In this document: one piece after another, positions 35,117 through 44,190 of the stretch
Layout of the letters: each line of letters starts with the position of its first letter
Numbering within the stretch: position 1 is the stretch's first letter
NCBI RefSeq assembly: GCF_009905725.1
Contig: NZ_JAAAKV010000015.1
Location: 51,275 to 115,274, forward strand
Length of the DNA stretch: 64,000 bases
Direction: 5' to 3'
Origin: Emticicia sp. CRIBPO
Lineage (GTDB): Bacteria > Bacteroidota > Bacteroidia > Cytophagales > Spirosomataceae
Translations under genes and position numbers: made by a program
Notes under the pieces: model-generated
Database searches by the model: none
Told to the model about the DNA's origin: nothing
Seen by the model: only the letters and a program-made list of their open reading frames with translations

Positions 35117-35710
35117 TTATTTCTTGAAATCAAAGTTAACATCAGGGGCATTTTGTGCACCGGCTGTGGCTTCGAAGAAAGCTTTGGCTGAGAATCCGAA
35201 AATTCCGGCCATAATATTGTTCGGGAATGAACGAACAGAAAGATTATATTCACCCACACCTGCGTTAAAGTCTTTTCTTGACACGGCAATCCTGTTTTCA
35301 GTACCTTCCAGCTGAGCCTGAAGGTTCAGGAAGTTCTCATTTGCTTTCAATGTAGGATACTGCTCAACAGAAACAAGCAATCTGCTCAAAGAACCACTCA
35401 ACTGATCTTGTGCCGCCTGGTATTTCTGCATGTTTTCAGGGGTAAGGTCGTTGGCATCCAGTTTGATCTGCGTAGCCGCAGCCCTTGCCTGAATTACTTC
35501 TGTCAATGTAGATTTTTCGAAATCTGCAGCTCCCTGCACGGTTTTAACAAGATTTCCGATCAAATCCGCACGACGCTGATACTGCGTTTGAACATCTGCC
35601 CACAGATTTTGAACTTTGGTATCTTTTTGTACCAGACCATTGTATGAATTGCAACCTATTACACCGAATATAAGGACGATGGCTGCGATAATTAAATAAC
35701 CTTTTTTCAT
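35117..35710 (-). CDS. LemA family protein
   Basis: 197 residues from the ATG at 35710; the TTG at 35746 lies in the promoter. The signal is a membrane or lipoprotein type (MKKGYLIIAAIVLIFGVIGCNSYN, lipobox VIGC). NGLVQKDTKVQNLWADVQTQYQRRADLIGNLVKTVQGAA and the paired helices that follow match LemA (four-helix bundle). Function is unclear; the LemA-TPM gene set is conserved and has been linked to membrane or envelope stress. The first gene of a three-gene unit. Confidence 0.93.
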   Translation of the reverse strand: MKKGYLIIAAIVLIFGVIGCNSYNGLVQKDTKVQNLWADVQTQYQRRADLIGNLVKTVQGAADFEKSTLTEVIQARAAATQIKLDANDLTPENMQKYQAAQDQLSGSLSRLLVSVEQYPTLKANENFLNLQAQLEGTENRIAVSRKDFNAGVGEYNLSVRSFPNNIMAGIFGFSAKAFFEATAGAQNAPDVNFDFKK

Positions 35711-35743
35711 TGCAAGTATTATTTTGGTTTTAGAAAATTTGTT

Positions 35744-35751
35744 CAAATATA
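35744..35751 (-). promoter_or_regulatory. -7 promoter element of lemA
   Basis: The complement reads TATATTTG, matching TAnnTTTG. Its last three bases are the apparent TTG codon at 35746. Transcription would start near 35737, about 27 bases ahead of the ATG. Confidence 0.65.
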
Positions 35752-35825
35752 TAAAAAGCTCTTATATCCGTAATATTTATTTTTACAGAAGGATAAAAAC
35801 CATTTTTAAGTGTCGTTTTTGATAT

Positions 35826-37244
35826 TCAGGACATCCATCTTTTAGATTTGATGATCGGAACTTTGGGATAATCACCGGCACTGGCAGAAATCTGGTGACC
35901 CGTTTCAACATTCATAAAATGATGAAGATGATCAGAAGACACTTCTTTGAGTTCGGGCAACCAGAGTTTGATAAACTGACACTCCGTATCATATTTCTTG
36001 GACTGTATCACCGGATTAAAATACCGGTCCTCACGCGGGTCTGTCCCGATACCCGCAATATAGTTCCAGTTACCCCAGTTGCTGCACACATCATAATCTA
36101 TGAGCTGGCTTTCAAAATAGAGGGCTCCCCACCACCATTCCACTCCCAGATCTTTGGTGAAAAAGCTCGAAACAATCTGCCGGCCCCGGTTAGACATATA
36201 GCCGGTATATTTTAATTCCCGCATACAGGCATCCACAATCGGCACACCGGTCATGCCATTGACCCACTTATTGAAAAAGTCTTTATTTTTCTTCCATCTC
36301 TTAACGAGGTCATGCTTAATCCCGCTTCTTTTGAAAAGCCTTATACCGAATTTTAAAGCGATAAAGTGGAAATAATCCCTCCAGAGCAATTCAAAAATCA
36401 GCCAGTAAGTCGATTCATTGGCGGCCACTTCCTGTTCATACCGGTTTACTTCCCAATAGATTTGTCTTGGCGATAAACATCCCATACTCAGCCAGGCAGA
36501 AAATTTGGTTGAGTAATCCGACCCTACCATTTCATTGCGGGTACCCTTATAGTTCTGAATAAGGTTTTTGTCCCACAAGTAATAATTAAGCCGTTTTAAG
36601 CCTTCCGTTTCACCACCTTTAAAAGGATGGGCAGCCCGCTCATCATGCGGTTTAACTTTAAAACCCAGGTCTTCCATCGAGGGAATTTCAGGAATTTCAA
36701 TATCAATGATGGTCTCCAGTTGCCCGACCGTTTCAAAACACGGCCTAACCTTAGCGGTATTAGCTATTTTTTTTCTGAAATCCGTAAAAACATCAGGAAT
36801 ATAATGAATCTGAAAAGGCAGGTCGCGGGCATGATAGAGTGTCGAACCCCAGATCAGGTCTATATCAATATTTAAGGGCTTCAGTTTTTGTGACAGGGCC
36901 GACTCCACGCTGGTTTCTTCCTGGGTTACTTCTTTTGAAGCAAACACATGGCTGACCTTCAGATCATCCGCAATCCTGGAAATGATTTCTTCGGGCTTTC
37001 CTGTTAAAACGATCAGGTCTGACCCTTTGGCCTGGAGACTTTGCTTAAGGTCTCTGAGCGATTCGAGCAGAAACTGGGTGCGAAAATATCCCGTACGAAC
37101 AAATCCAAGTGAGTTTTTCTCCAGCTGACGCTCGTCAATAACATAAACAGGCACCACCCGGCCTTTTTGCGAAGCCAGCAGAAAAGCTTCATTATCGTGT
37201 AGTCTGAGGTCGTTTCTAAACCAAAAAAGAATATTTTCCATCAA
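35826..37244 (-). CDS. DASH-type cryptochrome/photolyase
   Basis: 472 residues. The N-terminal photolyase alpha/beta domain (ILFWFRNDLRLHDNEAF) is followed by the FAD-binding helical domain with LIFELLWRDYFHFIALKFG and GVPIVDACMRELKYTGYMSNRGRQIVSSFF. GIGTDPREDRYFNPVIQSKKYD near the C-terminus is specific to Cry-DASH. It binds FAD and an antenna chromophore and repairs pyrimidine dimers, mainly in single-stranded DNA, with possible light signalling. It is divergent from a CrtA-like carotenoid gene. Confidence 0.92.
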   Translation of the reverse strand: MMENILFWFRNDLRLHDNEAFLLASQKGRVVPVYVIDERQLEKNSLGFVRTGYFRTQFLLESLRDLKQSLQAKGSDLIVLTGKPEEIISRIADDLKVSHVFASKEVTQEETSVESALSQKLKPLNIDIDLIWGSTLYHARDLPFQIHYIPDVFTDFRKKIANTAKVRPCFETVGQLETIIDIEIPEIPSMEDLGFKVKPHDERAAHPFKGGETEGLKRLNYYLWDKNLIQNYKGTRNEMVGSDYSTKFSAWLSMGCLSPRQIYWEVNRYEQEVAANESTYWLIFELLWRDYFHFIALKFGIRLFKRSGIKHDLVKRWKKNKDFFNKWVNGMTGVPIVDACMRELKYTGYMSNRGRQIVSSFFTKDLGVEWWWGALYFESQLIDYDVCSNWGNWNYIAGIGTDPREDRYFNPVIQSKKYDTECQFIKLWLPELKEVSSDHLHHFMNVETGHQISASAGDYPKVPIIKSKRWMS

Positions 37245-37304
37245 AACAAAAAAAATTAAATCCGTAACAACACGTTACCGGTAAATGTCTGTAAATATAG
37301 CCTA

Positions 37305-37326
37305 AATTAGTGCTTCTGTACTAATT
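37305..37326. promoter_or_regulatory. Short inverted repeat between cryptochrome and CrtA-like genes
   Basis: AATTAGT, eight bases, ACTAATT. It lies 60-80 bases from the cryptochrome start. Imperfect evidence for a regulator site. Confidence 0.3.
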
Positions 37327-37366
37327 ATTCTTTGCAAAACAGGTATTAATAAAGCCGTTTTGTCAT

Positions 37367-37396
37367 AACAAGTGCCTGATAATTCTAAACAAGTGC
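37367..37396 (+). promoter_or_regulatory. Two direct repeats AACAAGTGC spaced 21 bases
   Basis: Identical nonamers start at 37367 and 37388, two helical turns apart, ending 47 bases before the CrtA-like start. Such phasing is typical of activators that bind one DNA face as a dimer or tandem pair. No -7 match is evident downstream, which fits activator dependence. Confidence 0.4.
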
Positions 37397-37443
37397 GTAC
37401 CAAATCAAGTTTAAAAGAGAAATTAAACATCTGCTGAACACCC

Positions 37444-38163
37444 ATGTATGTATCATTGACCATTGCTAAATACTCAGGCATCAGAAGTCCGATGGGATTT
37501 CTTTCGATGGCTCTGTTCAGGTTGTTTTTATATCCCGATTCACGCGTTCTGTTCTATAAACTTTTAGGCACCGGCAAAAACGGCACTTTTGACATGAAGC
37601 CTGATTTCTTCAGTTGGGGACTGCTGGCTACCTGGAAAAATAAAGAAGATTTTGACGACTTTTTACGGACATCGTTTATTGGTAAGTACTGGAAGTTATT
37701 CTCAAGTGAAAACTGGACTATTCTTTGTCAGCCGCTGCAATCCCACGGACAGTGGGACGGCAAAAAACCGTTTCATTCAACATCTGAACAGGTAAGCTGT
37801 GAGGGCCCTGTGGCAGTGTTGACGAGGGCTACCATAAGGGTGTCTAAACTCAGAGCTTTCTGGTCAAACGTGGGGGCGGTGGCAGAAGAGATGAAAAGGG
37901 CCGAAGGCTTCATATCGTCAGTGGGCATCGGAGAAGTCCCGTTTTTAAAACAGGCCACATTTTCAATCTGGGAAAATCAGGAATCAATTGACGCATTTGC
38001 CTATAAAAAGCATGCCCACAGGCAGGTCATAAAGAGAACAAGAGCCGGTCAATGGTACAGTGAAGAGTTATTCGCCAGATTCGTTCCTGTGGCCACTTAC
38101 GGCACATTTCCGGGGTCAAAATTATCGTTCCAATTTTCTAATAATGAAGTACTTAACAATTAA
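37444..38163 (+). CDS. CrtA-like (spheroidene monooxygenase family) carotenoid oxygenase
   Basis: 239 residues. LLGTGKNGTFDMKPDFFSWGLLATWKNKEDF, GQWDGKKPFHS, GPVAVLTRATIRVSKLRAFW and SIDAFAYKKHAHRQVIKRTRAGQWYSEELFARFVP follow the CrtA family end to end. CrtA adds keto groups to acyclic carotenoids in phototrophs. A crtA-related gene of a Flavobacterium was reported to make the 2-hydroxylase of myxol, so a hydroxylase role in a non-phototroph is plausible. No other carotenoid gene is in the window. Own transcript, divergent from Cry-DASH. Confidence 0.83.
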   Translation: MYVSLTIAKYSGIRSPMGFLSMALFRLFLYPDSRVLFYKLLGTGKNGTFDMKPDFFSWGLLATWKNKEDFDDFLRTSFIGKYWKLFSSENWTILCQPLQSHGQWDGKKPFHSTSEQVSCEGPVAVLTRATIRVSKLRAFWSNVGAVAEEMKRAEGFISSVGIGEVPFLKQATFSIWENQESIDAFAYKKHAHRQVIKRTRAGQWYSEELFARFVPVATYGTFPGSKLSFQFSNNEVLNN

Positions 38164-38233
38164 TTAATTTCATTTTGTTGATATTTTAATGTAGAATTTC
38201 AAGAAAGGAAGTTGGTTTGATAATTGTACTTTT

Positions 38234-38260
38234 TTGATTTTAAAAAAACACTTACTTTTG
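38234..38260 (+). promoter_or_regulatory. Promoter of the Oar-like receptor gene
   Basis: A TTG within TTTTTTGA near 38234-38236, 16 bases, then TACTTTTG at 38253-38260. Leader about 65 bases. Confidence 0.65.
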
Positions 38261-38332
38261 TCTGTATTAAAATACTTTACTAAGACAATAAAATTTTTCT
38301 TCTGGACAAATTAACCCCAAATTTCAATTTTT

Positions 38333-41300
38333 ATGAATCAAAAATTTACCTTTTTGCGAAAGGCAGGAATGTTGCTTTCAATGCTTCTTCTTGCATTTTC
38401 AGGATTTGCTCAGGTAACTACCTCTGCCATTTCCGGGATTGTTAAAGACGACAAAGGTGAGGGCCTTCCGGGTGCAACAGTAGTAGCTCTGCACGTACCG
38501 TCAGGTTCAAAGTATGGTACTGTTACTGACGTGAGCGGAAGATACATCATCCCTTCTGTCAGAGTCGGCGGACCTTACAAAGTTTCAGTTTCTTTCGTTG
38601 GTTTTGAAGATCAGTCTGTGGATGGGGTAATTGCCAACCTTGGTACTGCTGCTAACGTCAACTTCAAACTTTCTGAAGCAGGTAAAACGCTTGAGGAGGT
38701 AGTTGTCCGTTCAACTAAAAGTGATATCTTCAGTTCTGACCGTACAGGAGCTGCGACCACTATCGGAAAAGAGGCTATGTCTGCTCTTCCTACCATCGGT
38801 CGTACCATCAATGACTTTACCAGATTAACTCCTCAGGCGAGTGGTTCTTCTTTTGGTGGTCAGGATAACCGTCTTAACAACATCACTATTGACGGTGCGG
38901 TATTTAACAGTAGCTTCGGTTTGGGTAGCAACCCGGGTGCCCGTACGAGTGTGGCTCCGATTTCACTGGATGCTATCGAAGAGGTTCAGGTAAACGTTGC
39001 TCCTTTTGACGTTCGTCAGACTGGCTTTACAGGTGCCGGCTTAAACGCGGTAACTAAAAGTGGTACCAACGAATTCCAGGGATCAGTTTTCACTTTGTGG
39101 AGAAACGAAGGTTCTACTTACCTTGGCAGAAAAGCAAAAGATCAGGAAATTTCTATCAGCAAATTCAATAAAAGCATTTATGGTTTCCGTTTAGGCGGTC
39201 CGATCATTAAAAACAAGCTTTTTTTCTTTATCAACGCAGAGCTTGAAAAACGCGTGGATCCGGGTACTACCTGGCTGGCTAAAAACTCAAGCCGTACAGG
39301 TTCGAATGTTACCCGTGTTGAAGAAGCTGACCTTCAGGCTGTTTCAGCCCTTATGCAAAGCAAATTCGGATATGAAACCGGTGCTTACGAATCATTCAAC
39401 CTTAATACTATCGGTAATAAGTTTTTGGGTCGTTTAGACTGGAACATTAACAATAATCACAAATTCAACATTCGTGTATCTTACCTGAATGGTGATGCTG
39501 AGAACCTTATTTCTAACAGTAACTCTATCGGTTATGGTAACAGACGTACGCTTCAGACTGCGATGTCTTACAAGAACTCAGGTTATATCCTTAATGAAGA
39601 CGTCACTTCAGCAGTAGCTGAATTGAACTCAAGCCTTCTTTCGGGTAAAGCGTCTAACAACCTTATCGTAGGTTATACTTACAATAATGAGGACAGGTCT
39701 TATATGGCCCCGTTGTTCCCATCTATTGATATCCTGAACGGATCAAGTAACTATATCTCTGTAGGAACGGATCCATTCACGCCATATAACTTACTTAACT
39801 ACGGTACATTCCAGTTGAGCGATAACTTCTCTTACTATGCCGGAAAGCATACGCTTACTGCTGGTATCAGTCTTGAGCGTTTCCACTCAAATAACTCGTT
39901 CTACTCTGCAGCAATGGGAGCTTACGTGTTCAACTCACTGGATGATTTCAAAACAGCGATGAATGCATACGATCCGAGTGCAACGATCACTCCGGGTACA
40001 ACACAGTCACTGGTTCCTTTGAGATTCCAATACAGATATTCATTGCAGGGAGATGAGCTTCCGCTTCAGCAGTTGAAAGTTACTTACCCTGGTATTTATA
40101 TCCAGGATGAGTTCCAGGTTTTACCTAACTTCAAACTAACTTACGGTCTGCGTGCTGATATTCCTTTCTTCCAGAACACAGGATTTGAAAACGCTGCCAT
40201 TGCCGCTATGACATTTGTTGACGAAACAGGTAAAAACGTTAAATACAGCACTTCTAAACTTCCTGATGCCCGTCCTTTGTGGTCTCCACGTCTAGGATTT
40301 AACTGGGATGTTAAGAGCGACGGAAAAACTCAGCTTCGTGGTGGTACAGGTATCTTCACAGGTCGTCCTCCGTTTGTATGGATCTCTAACCAGATCGGTA
40401 ACAATGGTGTTCTTTCAGGCTTTATTGATACAGGTAACTCAAACAACTCTAAGGCTTATCCGTTTACCATGAACCCTGGTATTTATAAGCCAACCTCTCA
40501 GTCAGGAACAGTTACTTACGATATCAACGTAACCGACCCGTCTTACAGATTCCCTCAGGTATGGAAAACCAACCTTGCTTTGGATCAGAAACTTCCGTTC
40601 GGAACCATCTTTACTTTGGAAGGTATCTACAGCAAAGCGGTTAATGCCACTTACTACATCGATGCCAATAAAAAAGCACCTACAGGTACTTTCACCGGTC
40701 CTGACAGCCGTCCTCGTTATGCGGGTTCAGGTGGATCAGCCAACAACAACCGTATCAATGCTAACGTAGTAAACACCCTTGTTTTGAAAAATACAAACCA
40801 GGGATATGCTTACTCACTTACTGCGAAACTTGAGAAACCATTCACTAAAGGTTTCTACGGTATGGCTGCTTACAACTTCGGTGAAACAAAAGACTTCGCC
40901 AGCCCGGGATCAACGGCTGCCACTTCTTACTCTAACCTGATTTCCGACAGAGGTAGTAACTATGTTGATCTTACTTATTCTGATAACGATCAGCGTCACC
41001 GTGCTATCGCGGCCTTGTCTTACAAAATCAACTATGGTAAAAGCATCGGAGGATCTACCCAGATCTCCCTTTTCTACGAAGCTCGCAACCAGGGTCGTTA
41101 CTCGTTCATCTACTCTAATGATATGAACGGTGACGGTTTGACCAACGACGTTATTTATATCCCTAAGTCTGCAAGCGAACTTAGCTGGGCTCCTCTGACT
41201 ATCGGTTCAGGTGCTACTGCGGTTACTTACTCAGCTGATCAGCAGATTGCTTTGTTTGATAAATTTATCGAGCAGGATAAATACATGAGCCAGCACAGAG

Positions 41301-41653
41301 GAGAGTACGTTCACCGTAACTCTGGTGTGTTCCCTTGGGTAAAACGTGCTGACTTAAGTATCGTACAGGAATTCATGGTGAAATCAGGTAACGTTCGTAA
41401 CGTCCTTCAGATCCGTGCTGATATCCTGAACGTTGGAAACTTGCTTAACAACAACTGGGGCGTAGGATTTACCCAGGTAAACAGCCGTCCGCTTACGTTG
41501 GCTTCTGTTAGTGCTGCAGGTCTTCCTACTTACCGTATGGCTACCCAGACTAAAGGTGGCAAGACTATCCCTATCGAGGATACTTACATCAATTCAGCAG
41601 GTACCAGTGATGTATGGCAGGCTCAGTTGGGCTTACGTTATATCTTTAACTAA
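38333..41653 (+). CDS. Oar-like TonB-dependent outer-membrane receptor
   Basis: 1106 residues. The signal peptide ends GFAQV. An N-terminal carboxypeptidase-regulatory-like beta domain (SAISGIVKDDKGEGLPGATVVALHVPSGSKYGTVTDVSGRY) precedes a plug (ALPTIGRTINDFTRLTPQ...NNITIDGAVFN...AIEEVQVNVAPFDVRQTGFTGAGLNAVTKSG) and a barrel of about 850 residues that ends LGLRYIFN with the terminal Phe. This matches Oar proteins of Myxococcus and Bacteroidota, which take part in protein or vesicle export and possibly nutrient import. Arg codons are mainly CGT and Gly mainly GGT, so it is probably among the most expressed genes here. Ligand unknown. Confidence 0.93.
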   Translation: MNQKFTFLRKAGMLLSMLLLAFSGFAQVTTSAISGIVKDDKGEGLPGATVVALHVPSGSKYGTVTDVSGRYIIPSVRVGGPYKVSVSFVGFEDQSVDGVIANLGTAANVNFKLSEAGKTLEEVVVRSTKSDIFSSDRTGAATTIGKEAMSALPTIGRTINDFTRLTPQASGSSFGGQDNRLNNITIDGAVFNSSFGLGSNPGARTSVAPISLDAIEEVQVNVAPFDVRQTGFTGAGLNAVTKSGTNEFQGSVFTLWRNEGSTYLGRKAKDQEISISKFNKSIYGFRLGGPIIKNKLFFFINAELEKRVDPGTTWLAKNSSRTGSNVTRVEEADLQAVSALMQSKFGYETGAYESFNLNTIGNKFLGRLDWNINNNHKFNIRVSYLNGDAENLISNSNSIGYGNRRTLQTAMSYKNSGYILNEDVTSAVAELNSSLLSGKASNNLIVGYTYNNEDRSYMAPLFPSIDILNGSSNYISVGTDPFTPYNLLNYGTFQLSDNFSYYAGKHTLTAGISLERFHSNNSFYSAAMGAYVFNSLDDFKTAMNAYDPSATITPGTTQSLVPLRFQYRYSLQGDELPLQQLKVTYPGIYIQDEFQVLPNFKLTYGLRADIPFFQNTGFENAAIAAMTFVDETGKNVKYSTSKLPDARPLWSPRLGFNWDVKSDGKTQLRGGTGIFTGRPPFVWISNQIGNNGVLSGFIDTGNSNNSKAYPFTMNPGIYKPTSQSGTVTYDINVTDPSYRFPQVWKTNLALDQKLPFGTIFTLEGIYSKAVNATYYIDANKKAPTGTFTGPDSRPRYAGSGGSANNNRINANVVNTLVLKNTNQGYAYSLTAKLEKPFTKGFYGMAAYNFGETKDFASPGSTAATSYSNLISDRGSNYVDLTYSDNDQRHRAIAALSYKINYGKSIGGSTQISLFYEARNQGRYSFIYSNDMNGDGLTNDVIYIPKSASELSWAPLTIGSGATAVTYSADQQIALFDKFIEQDKYMSQHRGEYVHRNSGVFPWVKRADLSIVQEFMVKSGNVRNVLQIRADILNVGNLLNNNWGVGFTQVNSRPLTLASVSAAGLPTYRMATQTKGGKTIPIEDTYINSAGTSDVWQAQLGLRYIFN

Positions 41654-41672
41654 GAATACCTCATTCTATATA

Positions 41673-41702
41673 AAAAGCCGGCTCAAACGAGCCGGCTTTT
41701 TT
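41673..41702 (+). terminator. Rho-independent terminator of the receptor gene
   Basis: AAAAGCCGGCTC-AAAC-GAGCCGGCTTTT followed by TT. Confidence 0.9.
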
Positions 41703-41783
41703 GTTTTTATCAGTCAGGCTTTCCAACCAGAAAAGGGTAATAAGAGTCCTCATTTTTTATTCTTATTAATCCAATTCTTTATT

Positions 41784-43256
41784 ATGTTAAAAAAGTTAAG
41801 TTTCGCTGTCTGCATTTTGTACCTCTCTTTAAGCTGTTCCGATCCTGAAAAATTCATCTATCCCAATGATGGCCTTGTCATCGATAAAACACTGACCGAA
41901 CTGAAAGCCGTAGGCCAGTATTCAGGGGCATCTACCTGTACTGCGGTATTTGTCAGATTCTCTGAAAACCTTCAGAGTCCGGCTTATGTCCTGACCAACG
42001 GTCACTGCGTTCAGGGCTGGTCACAAAACGAAGTTAATTTTAATGTTCCTGCTACAGATCATTATGTCACTTTCAATATGTTTAAGGACAGCACCTCAGC
42101 CAATAAAGTAAAAATACAGGCCAAAAAGATCGCTTATTCTACCATGAAAGGCACCGATCTGGGCATTGTGGAATTAAATGCCACAGTAGGCGAACTGGCC
42201 CAGAAAGGCATTAAGCCTTTTAACATAGCCGGAGGCATCCCGAAGTCTGGAACCGCTATTAAATCCTATGGTATTCCGGTTACCGGCATACCCCAGGAAA
42301 GCCAGTTTCTTCGTCAGTCATCTTCTGTGGTAATGGGTAAAACCGACCTGATCGAGTTTTCGTGGAGCTGGTGGGATATGTATGCCACCATGATGCCGGA
42401 TATCAAGGGCGGAAGCTCGGGCTCGCCGGTTTTTGCCGACCTGAGAGACGGTGTGATCGGCCTGATCAATACCACGACTATTGACGCCGAAAGCCCCTGT
42501 TACCTTGGAGCTCCCTGCGAAAGTGTTGCCTCAGGCATCAGATTCTCTCAAAATACCAGCTATTTCCTGTCTGTAACCGAGCTTAAAGGATGTTTTAATA
42601 CAGAAGGGGTATTTAATCCTGACGCTCCGGGGTGTAAGCTGGATAAAGGAAAACAAGCCAATATAGAAGGAAGTCCTATCGGAGCAATTAACCCGACAAT
42701 AAACCTGGCAGGAAGTAATACCCCTGCTCAAAAAAACTGGAATTACACCATCCTGGACCAACCGTATTATCGTTATAAAATCGGAAAAATGGGTACCTCA
42801 AACCCAAGAGACATCAACGGTTACGGACAGGCCATCCAAACCTCGGTGAAACCTAAAATAGAAGATCTTTTGCCGGTTGAAGAAGGTCATTATTACCTGG
42901 CTGTCATTGGTGGTCCAAGCCCTGTTTTCGATCAGACCTGGCAGCAGCCGGCGTTTGCCACACTGGCCAGAATTGAAGTTGATAAAAAAGCTCCTACCAA
43001 AGAGCCTTCTATCTCAGTCAATGACTTTGATGACGCTTACAGGGTTTCACTTAACTTTTCTCCGCCTGAGCTCGGCAATTATCTTTATAAAATCGGTGAC
43101 CTTAACGCTGATCCCAATGACATGAAAGGCTATGTTACTTACCGGAGAATTCCATTAACCATCAGCAAAAAAGACTTACCGGTCAAGATCTGTGTAATCG
43201 GTTACGACATGGCCGGCAACCCTACCAAGCCAGCCACCAGGTCTATTTTCAAATAA
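41784..43256 (+). CDS. Trypsin-like serine protease lipoprotein
   Basis: 490 residues from the ATG at 41784, a standard signal peptide with lipobox YLSLSC (Cys18). The open frame extends upstream to 41511, but that part overlaps the receptor gene and its terminator and is discarded. The chymotrypsin-fold triad is in place: His74 (LTNGHCVQG), Asp125 (KGTDLGIVEL) and Ser212 (KGGSSGSPVF). The C-terminal half contains two related beta modules (PYYRYKIG... and NYLYKIG...) separated by IEVDKKAPTKEP. It probably is an outer-membrane or periplasmic protease or a degenerate binding protein. It follows the receptor but has its own transcript. Confidence 0.85.
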   Translation: MLKKLSFAVCILYLSLSCSDPEKFIYPNDGLVIDKTLTELKAVGQYSGASTCTAVFVRFSENLQSPAYVLTNGHCVQGWSQNEVNFNVPATDHYVTFNMFKDSTSANKVKIQAKKIAYSTMKGTDLGIVELNATVGELAQKGIKPFNIAGGIPKSGTAIKSYGIPVTGIPQESQFLRQSSSVVMGKTDLIEFSWSWWDMYATMMPDIKGGSSGSPVFADLRDGVIGLINTTTIDAESPCYLGAPCESVASGIRFSQNTSYFLSVTELKGCFNTEGVFNPDAPGCKLDKGKQANIEGSPIGAINPTINLAGSNTPAQKNWNYTILDQPYYRYKIGKMGTSNPRDINGYGQAIQTSVKPKIEDLLPVEEGHYYLAVIGGPSPVFDQTWQQPAFATLARIEVDKKAPTKEPSISVNDFDDAYRVSLNFSPPELGNYLYKIGDLNADPNDMKGYVTYRRIPLTISKKDLPVKICVIGYDMAGNPTKPATRSIFK

Positions 43257-43369
43257 TCTTCTTTCCGTATTTCCGGCCTGTTCCGGAAGTACGGAAATCT
43301 TCAAAATGATTTGGAAGAGGGTTTGTGTTTTTGAGAATTTAGCCTCAATTTTAGGAAAAATAATCATTC

Positions 43370-44158
43370 ATGAATCTAAATCTTTCTGACAAAACAGCCC
43401 TGGTATGCGGCAGCACCCAAGGCATCGGCTGGGCCTCCGCCTTTGAACTGGCCCTGATGGGAGCAAACGTGACCCTCATGGCCAGAAATGAAGCATCCCT
43501 TCAAAAGAAGCTGGCCGAACTTCCAAAAAATGAAACGCAAACGCATCGATATATCGTGGCTGATTTCAGCCATCCCGACAGTGTTTCTGCTACGATAAAA
43601 TCATATCTGACTGAGTATCCCGAAGTTCATATCCTGGTCAACAACTCAGGCGGGCCTGCAGGCGGGGCCATTATAGATGAATTACCTGAAAAATTCGTCA
43701 GGATTTTCGAACAACACCTGGTGTGTAACCAGATACTGGTCCAGGCCTGTGTCCCTTCTATGATCAGTTCCGGGTTCGGCAGAATTGTCAACATCATTTC
43801 AGTATCTGTCAAACAGCCCATTTTAGGCCTGGGAGTCTCGAATACCGTCCGGTGGGCGGTGGCTTCGTGGTCAAAAACCCTTTCAAAAGAAATTGCGAAA
43901 CATGGCATTACAGTCAACAATGTCTTGCCAGGTTACACTTTAACCGCCCGGCTCGACCAGGTCAACGACATGCGGGCCAGTAACGACGGCGTATCAAAAG
44001 CGGAAGTAGAGAAAGCATTAACAGATACCATTCCTACAAAAAGATTTGCTACAGCTGAGGAAGTAGCCGCAGCAGTGGCTTTTCTGTGCAGTCCGGCAGC
44101 AGCCAGCATCAATGGCATCAATGTCCCTGTAGACGGAGGTCTTGCAGCTTCACTCTGA
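43370..44158 (+). CDS. SDR-family protein lacking the catalytic Tyr-Lys pair
   Basis: 262 residues. The cofactor loop is normal (CGSTQGIGWASAFELA, GxxxGxG-like at 14-20) and NNSGGPAGG at 91-99 is the NNxG motif. Yet the position of the active-site Y-x3-K is Ser157-N-T-V-Arg161 in VSNTVRWAVASWSKTL. This SN-x-x-R form occurs in a known side branch of FabG-like SDRs; the chemistry must differ from a classical ketoreductase. The upstream serine (ISVSV) is retained. Single gene ended by a symmetrical terminator. Confidence 0.85.
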   Translation: MNLNLSDKTALVCGSTQGIGWASAFELALMGANVTLMARNEASLQKKLAELPKNETQTHRYIVADFSHPDSVSATIKSYLTEYPEVHILVNNSGGPAGGAIIDELPEKFVRIFEQHLVCNQILVQACVPSMISSGFGRIVNIISVSVKQPILGLGVSNTVRWAVASWSKTLSKEIAKHGITVNNVLPGYTLTARLDQVNDMRASNDGVSKAEVEKALTDTIPTKRFATAEEVAAAVAFLCSPAAASINGINVPVDGGLAASL

Positions 44159-44190
44159 AAAATAAAGGGAGCCGGAGCTCCCTTTATTTT
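44159..44190. terminator. Bidirectional perfect terminator
   Basis: AAAATAAAGGGAGC-CGGA-GCTCCCTTTATTTT. It overlaps the last stop codon of the minus-strand gene (44189-44191). Confidence 0.9.

Noticed and set aside
41511..41783. N-terminal extension of the trypsin-like gene
   Set aside because: It overlaps the receptor gene in another frame and crosses its terminator; a clean lipoprotein signal starts at 41784.
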